A stretch of DNA of 64,000 bases from Alloascoidea africana (taxonomy: Eukaryota > Ascomycota > Alloascoideomycetes > Alloascoideales > Alloascoideaceae). The notes beneath the pieces are model-generated. The model saw only the letters and a list, made by a program, of their open reading frames with translations, made no database searches and was not told the DNA's origin. Position 1 is the stretch's first letter. Every line of letters begins with the position of its first letter. This document shows, one piece after another, positions 9,689 through 20,615 of this stretch. The stretch lies in NCBI GenBank assembly GCA_030581615.1, contig JAKTTT010000025.1, positions 230,431-294,430 on the forward strand, given 5' to 3'. The position numbers were made by a program, and so were the translations under genes.

Positions 9689-11416
9689 TCAGTCATCTTC
9701 AATTGCCTCCTCATGTTGAAGATATCGTTCATCGTCATTGTGGAATGGGCTTTTACCATTCTCACTATAACTTCGATAGTTTTTGGAGAATCGCCTTGGC
9801 TTTTTCACATCGAGATACTTTTGAAGAACATCATTCTTTTTATCCTGACTTCGATCACACCGTTCTCTTGAATCCGATATCCTACTGCTGAGAACACTGT
9901 CTTCATTTATCGTTCCAAAATCTGGAGACGAATAATTTATATCACGTTGGTCATGAAGGCTGAATGAGTCTGGAGAAGAGAGACAGGATGTAGAACCGTC
10001 CAATCGAGATGCTAAAAGAGGGGGCGGGGGCGGGGTTTGTGTAAGAAGGTATCGAGGATAAGGCGAAACGGAACGGCGAGCTTGTGTAGAGGTACCTCCA
10101 ATCTGGGGTGATGACATTACAGAGGAAAATGGGGACGAGCAAGTGGATGCTGATGAGCCATCGTCCGAGCTATTAAAGTCATTCCCATCACTTTCATTGC
10201 TGTTGTGAAGCAGTTTGGATAACTTGATGACACGCCTTCTTCGCTTCGACCTTTTACGACTCTGTTGCTTTGAGTCGTATAGCTCTATACATGATTTGTT
10301 TGTATATTGAGAGCCACGGTGTCCGTTGTACTTCATTTCAATCCACTCAGATACAGGGAAATGCTGCATCTCTAAACTTTCCTTTGAGACTCCTTCGTGG
10401 AGTTCCTTTTGTTGGTTGTGGCATGTCATTTCCATTTGCCTTAGTTGTGCTCGGCCAACCGTGTCCGGGAAATCAAGAGATTCTTTGATACTGAGTGTAT
10501 AGCGATTCACACTGGAACTTGTCTTTTTCCAGTTAAATAGCCAGTTACATAGGGATTTTATCCTTTCAATCAGAGATACTGGTTGAGAGATGAAGCCGAG
10601 GCAGCGGTTGAGGTCCAGTTCGGGATTCGGCGTGCTTGTCACATCCTTTGGTTCTAATGGCGTCTCGTTTCCCGCTGACTTTGGGTAGTTATTCTTTACA
10701 ATGGTATGCATTAACTGAGGAAGATCATCCATGATCATTTCTTTTATAACTTCATAAATTTCATTTTTAATCTGTCGGCTTATCCATTCGCTCACATCGT
10801 CAAATGAGCTTGTAATGTCCATGGACGATATAGGGTCATTTTTAAAGAATATTGTAATCTCTTTGATGCTGGTATCAGAAAGGGGTTTATCCTCTGTTTC
10901 GTCCAACAAAAGGGGTAAATTATTGAGAACTAAAGACACTGATATAGTCCCGTCAAGCCTCAGCTTTGACACTCGAATCTCAAGAGGAAGTATATTGGAC
11001 TCTCCTGCGAGTAAAAAGCCGGGACTGGTAAACTGTGGTTCCTGGTCAATGTAGAAACACTTGAGCAGATTTGACTCTATTCGAGAGAAAAGAGAAACCT
11101 CAAAGTCACCCTCGTATTGTAATCGGAACAGCATTGTGATTTTTGCCTGTTTGTTACTTATAATCTTGGGCTCATCAACACTGAGAAGCTCTAGTACTGG
11201 CGGCAAGGTGCCGTACTCAACATTTTGTACAGAGAAGGACTCTGTCAGGGGCGGTGGCAGGGTCAGGTATTTTGCCCATAATGACGAAGACGACTGAATA
11301 GCTTGGTCTAAATACCCTTCCAGCTTCTTCAGAAAAGGTTGCTCATCAGCTTGCTCACCAAGCCAAGTTGTTGTGGTTAGCCTTGCTAGTTGCGACCAAT
11401 CAAAGATGAACGACAT
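9689..11416 (-). CDS. MDM34: Mdm34, ERMES subunit with SMP domain
   Basis: This 575-residue protein has the N-terminus typical of Mdm34 (MSFIFDW, compare MSFRFNE in S. cerevisiae) and a body matching the SMP lipid-transfer domain over roughly 1-250: LPPVLELLSVDEPKI, an FRLQYEGDFEVSL strand region, IESNLL, then amphipathic segments ending near PQLMHTIV. The C-terminal half is low-complexity and probably disordered, with an RKRSKRRRR stretch and a Pro run. Mdm34 is the outer-mitochondrial-membrane-proximal subunit of the ER-mitochondria encounter structure (Mmm1, Mdm10, Mdm12, Mdm34) and carries phospholipids between the two membranes. It is longer than the 459-residue S. cerevisiae protein. 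The start is an ATG at 11416 with no intron signal. Two CACGTG boxes lie 230 bp upstream. Confidence 0.88.
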   Translation of the reverse strand: MSFIFDWSQLARLTTTTWLGEQADEQPFLKKLEGYLDQAIQSSSSLWAKYLTLPPPLTESFSVQNVEYGTLPPVLELLSVDEPKIISNKQAKITMLFRLQYEGDFEVSLFSRIESNLLKCFYIDQEPQFTSPGFLLAGESNILPLEIRVSKLRLDGTISVSLVLNNLPLLLDETEDKPLSDTSIKEITIFFKNDPISSMDITSSFDDVSEWISRQIKNEIYEVIKEMIMDDLPQLMHTIVKNNYPKSAGNETPLEPKDVTSTPNPELDLNRCLGFISQPVSLIERIKSLCNWLFNWKKTSSSVNRYTLSIKESLDFPDTVGRAQLRQMEMTCHNQQKELHEGVSKESLEMQHFPVSEWIEMKYNGHRGSQYTNKSCIELYDSKQQSRKRSKRRRRVIKLSKLLHNSNESDGNDFNSSDDGSSASTCSSPFSSVMSSPQIGGTSTQARRSVSPYPRYLLTQTPPPPPLLASRLDGSTSCLSSPDSFSLHDQRDINYSSPDFGTINEDSVLSSRISDSRERCDRSQDKKNDVLQKYLDVKKPRRFSKNYRSYSENGKSPFHNDDERYLQHEEAIEDD

Positions 11417-12051
11417 CGGAGATGCAACAACTAAACAGAGATGACGCGATACAGAGCCGGGAGGTTAGAACAAATAGCGAGACAAAATCCAACAGAGTTC
11501 AGAGCAAGGGGAAGCAAATCTAGGGTGAGAAAAGACGGAGATGAGCAAGAAAGTGAGGGAAGAAGAAAAGCGAGAAGAGAAGTGGGGCTCACCCAGAAAT
11601 TAAATGATGAGCTGCTGACGTAATAATTCGGTTGTTGGGCAGCACGTGCCAGACACACGTGTTGGGCCCAATCCAGAAATAAAAATGAGGAAAAAGCCAG
11701 ATAAGTACGATGATGACAGCTAATCGGAGATAAAATGGCACATTGATCTAAAAGTTGACACCTGCTGCAGCGTCTGAATTGCGTGTACTGTAAAAAAGAA
11801 GCAAAAAAAAGATGGAGATGGGCATTATTGTCTGTGTGCAGAGAGCTGTATATTTAGGCTTAGCCTGCTCCAACAGACAAACACATGGTCTCTCTTCCTC
11901 TAGAGGTCCTTACACTGTTTCTAATCTAATAGAATGCTTTGGAACAAAAAAAGATAAAGAAGAAAAAAATAAAACAATAAAGAAGAAAAATGCACAGAAA
12001 AAATATATATCTAGTACTCGTAGAAGTCGTCAAACCCCCTTTTTTGCAAAA
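11417..12051. other. MDM34 promoter and IML2 3' region
   Basis: This 635 bp interval has no supported gene. It holds the paired CACGTG boxes at 11643-11661 and A-rich, presumably 3' untranslated, sequence at 11940-12010. Confidence 0.5.
11643..11661. promoter_or_regulatory. Two CACGTG E-boxes 13 bp apart upstream of MDM34
   Basis: Palindromic CACGTG occurs at 11643-11648 and 11656-11661. In yeasts this is the core of Cbf1, Pho4 and Tye7-type bHLH sites. Two copies at 13 bp spacing are unlikely by chance, but the factor cannot be named. Confidence 0.5.
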
Positions 12052-14902
12052 TCAACCGAGTCTTTCCAAATGGTCAATGGCGGCTTTAATCTTCATACTA
12101 ATCCTGGTGCTTAGCTCATAGTCATCGGCCCAGCTCTGGGCCTTCACCAACCACTCCTTTGTCTCCTCAATACCCTCCATGCCATGCAAGTACCAGTTGA
12201 AAACGGCACGTTCGTAGAAAACAGTGGGATATACCCAAGGATCAGAAAAATATTGTTGCTTGTTGAAATGATACCTTCTTTGACCTGTCTTGGTTGTTCC
12301 TTGCTCGTAGGTTATCAGTTTGGGGATGACATGTTTGTCTAGCAACTCACATCCCCGTTCATGCTCGTCCAAAGAGCGAAGTGATATGGAACTTAACAGA
12401 ACCCTCGTCATTGCATCCTGTTCGCTTTCCTCAAATTTGGGTACCATTGAGGCATACACGCTGGATTTGTCACTTTCCACGAGTATCTTATCTTCCGGTT
12501 TTGCACAATAGTTGAGCTGTCTCAAAGCAGTAAGACCGTTTTTCTCATCCAGTCTTCCATAACCATTCCAAAAATACATCAGTTCGTGCATCGGGGAAAC
12601 TCCAATGTAGTCAACATAATCAACACGTTTGCTACCGGATTTTTGAAACGTGTCCTTGAAACCTCGGCATTTTCTAGCCAAGAATACATCAAAAGGCATG
12701 TTCTTGGCCACAAACTTGCGCTTTCCAATCATCCCGGGAGCCGCCTCGATATACTTCTTGGCAAGAGCTTTCCATTTGGACTCTGCTTTTGCATTTTTCT
12801 CAGCTTTGGCGGTTCTGTAAAGCTCTAGGTAACAACATCCTGCAAAATAGGTGTAAAGAGCATGCGACCAACCGTTCACATCAATCATCTTTAACAAGCT
12901 TTTCGCAGCTTTTTCATATTGATGTGTAAAAACTTGGAGCATTGCAATTTCAAAGACCAAGAGGGCTTCAATTTGTTGCATCTGAATAGGTCGCGTGACA
13001 GTGTTCATGAGATCGATCGCTTCGTAATTTTCACCCCTACCCGCCATCATTCTACCTTCTTCTAAAACCCAGAGCGCATTGTTGGGGAACAACTTTCGCA
13101 CTGCCAGTAAAGCGTCCTCAAGTTTCTTACCAGGGTGCATCAGGGGCGAAAATGATTTTTTACCCGCGACAATGGCTTCATCAGCCGTGCTTGAACTGGA
13201 ACTATTCGATCCAACTTCCGCAGCAGCTTCAGCAGCCGCAGATTCTTCTTCCTGTTGCTTTTTACTGCGAAGTTTGGCTTGGAGTCTGTATTGTAAAGTT
13301 GCCGATGTATCAAAATTGAGATCTGTGAATTGAAACGGTCCATCGTAGTAAACCAAAAGTCCCAAAATTGCAATGCCTCCATGAATATTGCGAGACTTTG
13401 TTGTTGCATCCCACAGCATCTTTAGTCCATCTTCTCTGTTTCCTTTGAACCCTACAATTGCCAACACATTTTTTAAACCAGAAGGCAAGAGTGAGAGAAC
13501 AACTTGTAGAATACCAAAACAGAGCGATACACCCGAAGAGATAAACTCATCAATAGTTGACCGATCTGAGGGTGATTGCTGGTTAGCCACATCCAGCAAG
13601 TTATCAAATGAGCGAAATTCAACATCTTTTCTAGAAACAGTAGGCTGGTTCCCCAGGATGTGGCTACCAACAATTCTTGATTTTCTCATATCAGAGACTT
13701 TTTGGGCCATTTTTGAAATGTTCTCGGAGGATTTTTTTGAGGACTTGTCCTTGTTGAGATTGAGCTCATAGGGTAAATCAGCAAAGCTTCGGTTCGCCTT
13801 AGCGTCTACTGCCGTTGCAGTTGTTGTGGAAGAAATCGAATTCATCGAAGGCTTCCTGTTTAATTCAACCATGGATTGTGCAATTTTTTTGTCGCCAACG
13901 ATAGATTTCCGCTTTTGGGCTATCAATTCCTGGGCAGCAATTTGTTTACTAACATCGTCCAGAATATGATAAGCCTTACGAAGTTTGTACAGAGCTTTAG
14001 CACCCTCGATCACAGACTCTGACAACAACATGATCAGAGCATGCATCAGGTTGGCCTCTGCAGCCGTAACGGCATATTCCGTACCAGGAGGGTATATTGA
14101 AGAGGTTTTGATCTTGTAGCGTTGGTGCTTTGCACGCTCTTTGTTGGAAAGCGTTTCAGCCAGAGAAAGCGTGTCTGCAGCCTGTTTCATGACCTCGGGC
14201 TCGAATCCCAGAGTGGACTCCAAAAATTGAATTACGCCCTTAGCGAGCTATTCAGAATTGTTAATTTAGAGAAACTGGGGGGGTGCAATGCAATGGTTCA
14301 ACTTACAACATGAATTGCAGTGTCATGATCCTTGAGCAGGTTCATTCCTTCCTCAACTCTGTCGTCCAGTACATAATCCATAGCTTTGAGAGCAACCTCG
14401 ACTAAAAAAAGATCAAAAAAATACATAATGCATGGAATAGTTAGAAGACCATTACGCTTCATAGTCACGAGAAAGCACTGCCCAGAGGTGAGAGTTGGTC
14501 AAGACATTGTGGTGCGCAATCCACTTTCGTCATCGTCTCACCGGGGCTCCACAGCCATGCGTACGAATAATGTCCGATGGATGAGAACACCCCTAAAGCA
14601 GCGTAAGTGTAATAGCGTTGAAAACAAGATAGAGCTTCCCGAGCACAGATACACTGCGAATATGACTGAATCAATGCTCTCTGTTCATCGAGATCGGCGT
14701 TTGCGAGTGATTGGAGAGGGCCACCCTAGTCCCCCACTTCAGGCTTTATCTTGGTCGAAGAACAAAAGACGAACTCAAAAAAATAGAGAGGACACATACA
14801 ATCGTGGGCCTGGTTCAGCACCCTGAGCGCAAGCTCGACGGGACTGCCTTCAAACTCGAGGTCGGAGGATCTGCCTCTAAAGCCCAGCACCGCTCGAATC
14901 AT
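12052..14902 (-). CDS. IML2: Iml2/TTC39-family protein, three exons
   Basis: I assemble three exons, 14902-14800, 14401-14307 and 14247-12052, giving 797 residues. Splice junctions are GTATGT...TTTTTTTAG (398 nt) and GTAAGT...GAATAG (59 nt). The joins restore residues that align with S. cerevisiae Iml2: QAHDFEVALKAMDYVLDDR across junction 1 and LAKGVIQFLESTLGFEPE across junction 2, followed by SSIYPPGTEYAVTAAEANL. The Iml2/TTC39 (DUF3808) body continues with CFGILQVVLSLLP, VGFKGNREDGLKMLW, IAILGLLVYYDGPFQFTD and a TPR-like C-terminal part. In S. cerevisiae Iml2 is linked to lipid droplets and clearance of protein inclusion bodies. Without splicing, the first 74 residues would be missed. The promoter holds a Rap1-like 17-mer about 100 bp upstream, beside a tRNA gene. 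Confidence 0.92.
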
Positions 14903-15000
14903 GGCAACAGCAGCAGAGACTGGATGGAGCGAGAGAATGGGAGAAGAGAACAATACTGGCCTGTCTTGGTTGTTATGGGAAGCCCCGTTTGGGCGGTGCT

Positions 15001-15017
15001 GGCGGGTGCACGGGTGT
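15001..15017 (+). promoter_or_regulatory. Rap1-like motif upstream of IML2
   Basis: GGCGGGTGCACGGGTGT is identical to a 17-mer upstream of EGH1 at 28803; 14 bases recur inverted upstream of HSL1. Its reverse complement begins ACACCCGTGCACC, one base from the Rap1 consensus ACACCCRYACAY. It lies about 100 bp before the IML2 ATG. Confidence 0.6.
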
Positions 15018-15064
15018 ATCTGTTCAGATAGCAGCCTTCCAAAAAGACAAAGTGCGGGTAATCC

Positions 15065-15070
15065 AAAAAA
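15065..15070 (-). terminator. RNA polymerase III T-run of tRNA-Ser
   Basis: Six T residues on the minus strand, 11 nt beyond the 3' end of the tRNA, the usual Pol III termination signal. Confidence 0.7.
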
Positions 15071-15081
15071 GAATGTTCAAT

Positions 15082-15163
15082 CGACACCAGCAGGACTCGA
15101 ACCTGCGCGGGAAAATCCCAAAAGATTTCTAATCTTTCGCCTTAACCGCTCGGCCATAGTGCC
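15082..15163 (-). tRNA. tRNA-Ser(AGA)
   Basis: This is an 82-nt class II tRNA without an intron. The acceptor stem pairs GGCACTA with TGGTGTC (two G-U pairs) and G is the discriminator. The A box is TGGCCGAGCGG and the B box GGTTCGAGTCC. The anticodon arm AAAGA-TTAGAAA-TCTTT places AGA in the loop, and the long variable arm (GGGATTTTCCCG) is typical of serine tRNA. It is nearly identical to S. cerevisiae tRNA-Ser(AGA). The anticodon, read with inosine, decodes UCU and UCC. Confidence 0.98.
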
Positions 15164-16114
15164 TGATTTTTAGTTGTAAAATTTTACTGTTTGTTACGAT
15201 AATATAAATGCAGTTTAATGTGTGTTTGAATTGTTTTGTTCAGTTTGTTGTTATTATTCATTCATCGTTTCTAGTGGTTCTCAAGTCTACCTAAATGTGC
15301 TTTCTCTTTTAGGCTTGTTAAGACACTATAACTCATTTTCTTGTTCCTTCTGAGCCACTTTTGTAAGTTCCTTCTCTAGTGAATCCTGTTCATCGTTAAC
15401 CCTGTAATTCCCCGTTAATGGACACTCCAGAATCAAAAAATCCTAGATTTTGGATCAAAACTAATTGAATCCAGTGACTTTGTGGTTTTAATGCAGACAC
15501 AGCCACCCAAAACTTCAATGATGACAACTCCGCAAAATCCCCGAAAGCAATCTCCTTCATGTGCTCGTTTCATCAGATTCGCTAAAGTTCTATTCTTGAC
15601 TGTTTTATTTTTACCCCCCAAATTCCAACAACTGAGCCTTTCAATTCTTTTTTCCTGGTTCTAGGTGTCCTTTGTTAAGCACACCTGAGTGATTTCCCCC
15701 ATGCTTTACATTGACAAGGGTAACAACGTCCATAGTGGCCTTTCAGTGGCATATCCAGTTGCACTTCTCCTTTTTCTTATTAAAACATCCCGTAGTATCA
15801 TAAAAGTACAAAAACGATTCCAACATCTTTCTCAAATGTGCCTGGTCATGAACCTCTGTGTGATTACCCGGCAAAGAGAACGGTTCAACAGGAATCCGAA
15901 ATGAACAAGGGACCAGAGTCTGATAAACGATAAGCTATTTAAGACAAGACCATTTTTTCTCTTTATTTGTATTATCCCTTTTCTTAAATGTATATTTCCG
16001 ATTTGGCTGTTCTGTTCTGGTTTGTGTCTAACAGCAATCTGTTCCGGACGACCCTGGCGCGATAATATTATTCGGCCCAACTAACTGTCACTGTGCTTGT
16101 CCACCACCGGACGC

Positions 16115-16122
16115 TATATAAA
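16115..16122 (+). promoter_or_regulatory. TATA box of the prenylcysteine-oxidase-like gene
   Basis: TATATAAA, a full consensus TATA box, 97 bp upstream of the ATG at 16219. Confidence 0.6.
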
Positions 16123-16207
16123 TTGGAATTGTTGGGGATGTTGACGCCATCTCTTCTGCACACTCCGTTTTTCACCAACCCCTTATTAACCAATTGACTT
16201 TTATTTA

Positions 16208-16216
16208 ATGGTCTAG
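16208..16216 (+). promoter_or_regulatory. Two-codon upstream ORF next to the start of the oxidase-like gene
   Basis: ATG GTC TAG ends two bases before the main ATG at 16219. If the transcript starts upstream of it, ribosomes must bypass this ATG or reinitiate almost immediately, so it could lower translation. Effect not tested. Confidence 0.4.
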
Positions 16217-16218
16217 AG

Positions 16219-17784
16219 ATGGTTTTGGTCAAATATTTATTAGTCTTGTTATCAATTGGCCTCTCCCTGGCTGAATTGAATCAACAGCAGCAGCAGGATC
16301 CTATTGTAATGCAAGATGAGGATGTTCCTGCTGTTGTTGACGAGGATAATGTTCCAGGGGGGATAACTGATGATGCCAATTTGCAACAAGGAGAGAAAAG
16401 ACACAGAATTGCGATTGTTGGTGCCGGTGCCGGTGGGTCTTCAGCTGCATATTACCTTCAAAAATTCACAAATAGTAGCTATGAAATTACAATTTTTGAG
16501 AAAGCGGATCACATTGGCGGGAGAAGCACTTCTATCCCTATCCATGATAACACTTCCTTTCCAGAAGTTGAGCTTGGTGGATCTATCTTTGTGAATGAAA
16601 ACAAAATCTTGGTGAATGCAGTGGAGGAGTTCAAACTTGAGACAAAAGGCTTTTCAGACTCACAGAACATCAGTGATCTTTTCGGGGTTTGGAACGGGAC
16701 AGACTTTGTCTATAGGTCTGGTGGGTCATCATGGTGGATTGACAGGGCAAAATTGTTTCTACGATATGGATTCTCACCTTTAAAAGCGGTTTCTTTGACA
16801 AAAGCCATCGTTCAAAAGTTTCTCAAGGCTTACTACCAGGACTACTTCCCAGGTTCAGCCGGTACAATTGCAAATGCATCTGGACTTGTAGAATATACCA
16901 ATACCACAGGGTTGGAGTTTTTGGAAAAGCAAGGCATTGCGGAAAACTTTGCAAATGAGATTGTCCAACCTGCAACAAGAGTGACATATACACAGAATCT
17001 GGAACAACTCCATGGATTAGGTGTCGCGGTGACTTTGGCTTCGTCAAAGGCTAAACAGGTTACGACGGGGAATTGGAGAATCTTTGACAATTTTATCAAA
17101 AGCTCAGGTGCGAAACTAAATCTCAATACTGCTGTTACTGCAATTGAGAAAGCAGACGTGGAAGGAGCATGGAAGATCAAATACGCAACGTCGATAGAAG
17201 AGGAAGATGTAAGCTCATCGGAAGAATTCGATGAGGTTATTTTGGCTGGTCCATTGCATCAACTCGGCATTGAGGGTCTCAAAGACATTGCGGACCAAGT
17301 TCCAGAGGTTGAGTATGCAACGGTTCACGTTACTGTTTTCACAACAAGTGCAAACTTGTCTCCCTTGTATTTCAATCTTGTTGGAGACGATATTGCCCCA
17401 AGCACAGTCTTCACCACCATCACCAAGGATGCAAGTGAAACTGTAGACTTGCCCTTCTTTTCAATCTCCACGATTGATTTTGTCCCCGAGCTGGGCGAAT
17501 ATGTGTACAAGATTTTCTCACGCCAAGAGGCCTCAGAACTGCTTTTGTCAGAGTTGTTCCCATCGGAAACAACCATCACCTGGATTCACAAGACTTTGTT
17601 CAAAGCCTACCCGATTCTGACGCCTCTAGATACATTCACCGAGTACAACATTTCTAAAGGATTATGGTACCTCAATAGCATCGAGCCATTCATCAGCACA
17701 ATGGAGACTTCGGCACTGGCAGGTGCCAATGTTGCTGCGCTTATTTCAACAGGAAGAAATACCACTGACCTTGTCTTGCCTTGA
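16219..17784 (+). CDS. Secreted prenylcysteine oxidase (PCYOX)-like flavoprotein
   Basis: This 521-residue protein has a signal peptide (about 1-18, ending LSLA) and then an FAD-binding Rossmann motif, IAIVGAGAGGSSAAYYL at 64-80, with the second nucleotide contact FEKADHIGGRS. The rest matches the prenylcysteine lyase domain: ELGGSIFVNENK, WWIDRAKLFLRYG, the NEIVQPATRVTYTQN block (compare NEMIAPVMRVNYGQS in human PCYOX1), EYVYKIFS, and the C-terminal LWYLNSIEPFISTMETSALAGANVA. Human PCYOX1 cleaves farnesyl- or geranylgeranyl-cysteine using FAD and O2, yielding free cysteine, a prenyl aldehyde and H2O2. Several N-glycosylation sequons fit a secretory or vacuolar location. The N-terminal 25-60 segment is acidic and Gln-rich. 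I know of no S. cerevisiae counterpart. Confidence 0.85.
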   Translation: MVLVKYLLVLLSIGLSLAELNQQQQQDPIVMQDEDVPAVVDEDNVPGGITDDANLQQGEKRHRIAIVGAGAGGSSAAYYLQKFTNSSYEITIFEKADHIGGRSTSIPIHDNTSFPEVELGGSIFVNENKILVNAVEEFKLETKGFSDSQNISDLFGVWNGTDFVYRSGGSSWWIDRAKLFLRYGFSPLKAVSLTKAIVQKFLKAYYQDYFPGSAGTIANASGLVEYTNTTGLEFLEKQGIAENFANEIVQPATRVTYTQNLEQLHGLGVAVTLASSKAKQVTTGNWRIFDNFIKSSGAKLNLNTAVTAIEKADVEGAWKIKYATSIEEEDVSSSEEFDEVILAGPLHQLGIEGLKDIADQVPEVEYATVHVTVFTTSANLSPLYFNLVGDDIAPSTVFTTITKDASETVDLPFFSISTIDFVPELGEYVYKIFSRQEASELLLSELFPSETTITWIHKTLFKAYPILTPLDTFTEYNISKGLWYLNSIEPFISTMETSALAGANVAALISTGRNTTDLVLP

Positions 17785-18496
17785 AGCATTTTAAATTTTA
17801 CGATTTTGGATGATTTTTTGTAGTTTCATTCGTTTAACATTCCCATCTATATATTCACCTAACTGTAACTGTCATTTCTATACAAATAGTAAGTTAAAAA
17901 AAAAGTATGTTCGACTAAGCCAGATAACAATACTCCAAACAGCAAATACGTAAAAAACGTATGAGCATATTGAAAGTCATCACACCCTGGCTTGAATCAC
18001 AAAAGCGAAAACTTTTGCTGTTTTGATCAGAGAGGCAGGGAACGGAAGGTAACCTACTGAAACTTTCAATTTCATCAGAAGAAACCAACAACTGACCCGT
18101 CTCAAGACCAGACATACGCGCATGTATATCCAAGGTTTGAGATCGGATTGAGCCTCTCTTACTTTAAAAGTTTTATTAAACAAACGTTAATAAAACCCAT
18201 ACTGATGATGAAGAAAAGGAAAAGAAGAAAAAAAAGAGCAGAGAGTGCAGTTTTTTATACTGCCGGGTGTATGTTTCAGAACGGACGTGTGTATATTTCA
18301 GTACACCATATAGGTAACAGGGCTTTGATACGAAATAGAAAGAAACACTTTGTTTGCAACGTTCATTCTTAATCATAAAACTAGGATATACAATATGTGA
18401 GAGGGAAAAATCGAGACAGAGTAACTGTGGGTCAAAAAGAAGTAGCATAGACTTGGATCTAACATTAATCTGGGGAACACGGAGTGAATAAGCTGT
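17785..18496. other. Convergent 3' region
   Basis: This 712 bp segment lies between two converging genes. It is AT-rich, contains short overlapping ORFs on both strands and no recognisable gene. Confidence 0.5.
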
Positions 18497-20615
18497 TCAA
18501 GCTATAGAAAGCTCCTCAAACTGTTCGTGTAATGGGACATTCTCAGGCTCAAACATCTTATGGCCGGTCCTCTTCGCCATGGATCTCAGAATATCTTTGT
18601 ATCGGAAGAGGTAGCCCCGATCTTGGAAAGTCAGATACCTGCTGGAGGCAACCATACTTGCAATTAAAGCGACTGCGAACTGGCTATCAGGACTGACGCG
18701 CTCAGTAATGGTTTTGGCCATTTCTCTGCTGATCTCGGTCAAGAGAGCTTTGTTTGCAGGAATGTATGAGTGTGGCAGTGTCAATACCAACTGAAGTTGT
18801 TGCTTGTAAGTCTTTGCGACTATTTCACATTGTTCTTGCTCAATGGGGTTTTGCAAAAGCAGGGTTTCTTGTGTTGGAGATATAAAGGAGGGCAGCCACA
18901 TTAGATTTGGCGGGATACTGTCTATTTGATCCAGGAGAGCTAAGCGCCGAAACTCTAGGTCAATTGGGAAATCCAGATCCAGATTACTGAAAGCATTGGT
19001 GCTATCTTTAACTTTGCCTTCTTGTGAGGTTGTGGGAATATTATAGGCTTGCAGATTTCTGACACATTCCTGGTATTCGAGGACGTTTAAAATGACCTCG
19101 ACAAAAGGGTCCTTGATCAAGTTTTTGTAATCTTTAAAGCCAAAGTAAAGAGGAGTACGATTCATCATCAGACTGCCCATGAAATCGTTAAACGCAAACA
19201 GTTTGAACACAAATAGTCCCACAGGTATTTCCAAAAACCGCTTCATGTCGGAGACCTGGGTGCTGAGAACAGAGTAGACGGCATCGAGGTGCCGGTCGAG
19301 CTCGTGCAGTCTGATTCCTTGTAACTTGTCGTGGAGCATGAGTAGTACAATGAGACACACGAGCCCGCAAACCTCGTTCAGATCATGAGTGGTGGACTGG
19401 GACGCAATCTTGGAACTGATTCTTTTGCGTATACTTTCGATTGCAATGTTGTGCTGGTGAACGTACTCGAAATACACATCGTGATCGTACTCAATGTCCT
19501 GGAAAGTGCCAGCTAGAGTGAGTAAGCCAGGGAGAATCTCCGGCATGACTTGGGATGCTGGAACAAGAACTTGTAGGAAAGGATTTCTGTCATCTGAAAA
19601 GGTCGGGAATACGCGTGCAAAACGGTAAAAATAGCCATCCCAGAGCTTTGACTGTGGAATATTGAAGGAGTATGTCTGAGGCGAGCCCTTTGTAGCTGAA
19701 AAGAGTGTCAGTGCGGAAGCGGTGGATGCTTGTGGAATCAGACTGTTCGAATCACCAGTGCTCTTACTGCCTCGCGATGCTTGATCTGTACAGCTGGCGG
19801 TATTATTTTCGTTATCAGTTTCTTTTTTATTATTCTTCTTCTTTGGCTTTGTCGTCTTTTCCTTAACTCTGTACTTGGGAATCGAAATATGGGTATGCCC
19901 ATGGCTCAGGACCTGGTTATAAGGACTCTGAACAATCACAAACTGTTTACTACGCTGCTGCTCCTGAGACTTGCCCACCATGCCTGACTTACTGCCGCGT
20001 GCAGATCGATCGGGGGCTCCGGATTGATGATGGGACGAGATCTGGTTCTTTGGTGTTGGGTCAGCGACATTGGGAATGATGTTTTTCTTCTTCTTTGTGG
20101 TCCCGAAACCTCTGCGTTTCATGGACTGCCGAAGAGGGTGGTCTTCAAACAGGATACGGCATTTGTAGGTAGCTCCTGAAATAGCAAAAGCAAAAGCAAA
20201 AGCAAAAGGTTAGGAAAAGGGGGGTTTAGCTCTTTCGGCAAGGAACAACTTTATTCCGCCCTGAAATCATAGAAAACAACAAAAACAAAAGGGCCAAGCA
20301 CGTACCTGCCTCATCCTTTTTCACCCGCTTTTGCTTGACTACTTTTTCCTTGCGGGTCTTTTTGGTGCCAATGCTGACGCTGCTGTCGTTGTTCTCTTTC
20401 TTCTCGTCCTGGCGAGGCTCAGAGGTTGGTCTCGTATCGGGCATAGGATTAGGAATGCTGGTGGCATTTGTACCACTGGCGCCATCGTCGTTCGAACCCA
20501 AACTCAATTCTGGGCCAACTTTAGTACCGGGGGCAGTGGGCAGCGCAAAGTCGATTCGGAAGGTCTGCAAAGGATCGTCTACATCCCCCAGCGGGTCTCT
20601 GTCCAGGCTACACAT
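18497..20615 (-). CDS. Two-exon putative transcriptional regulator, Fungal_trans_2-like
   Basis: Exons 20615-20306 and 20175-18497 join into 662 residues. The 130-nt intron has a GTACGT donor, a CCTAACC branch-like site and a TTTCAG acceptor, and its 3' half is made of GCTTTT repeats. The junction gives KKDEAGATYKCRILFEDHP. The N-terminal 210 residues are basic and low-complexity (KKTRKEKVVKQKRVKK, KEKTTKPKKKNNKK). The C-terminal 400 residues are helical and resemble the regulatory domain found behind Zn2Cys6 DNA-binding domains: a leucine-rich region near CGLVCLIVLLMLHDKLQG, then HLDAVYSVL and FLEIPVGLFVFKLFAF. No CxxCRxRKxKC zinc cluster is present in either exon. It may bind DNA through its basic region or have lost DNA binding. 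The family assignment is from memory and uncertain; the gene structure is firm. Confidence 0.7.

Larger units (their letters stand above)
15164..16218 (+). other. Intergenic region and promoter of the prenylcysteine-oxidase-like gene
   Basis: No gene seen. A Reb1-type TTACCCGG lies at 15864-15871 and a TATA box (TATATAAA) at 16115-16122, 97 bp before the ATG. Confidence 0.55.
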
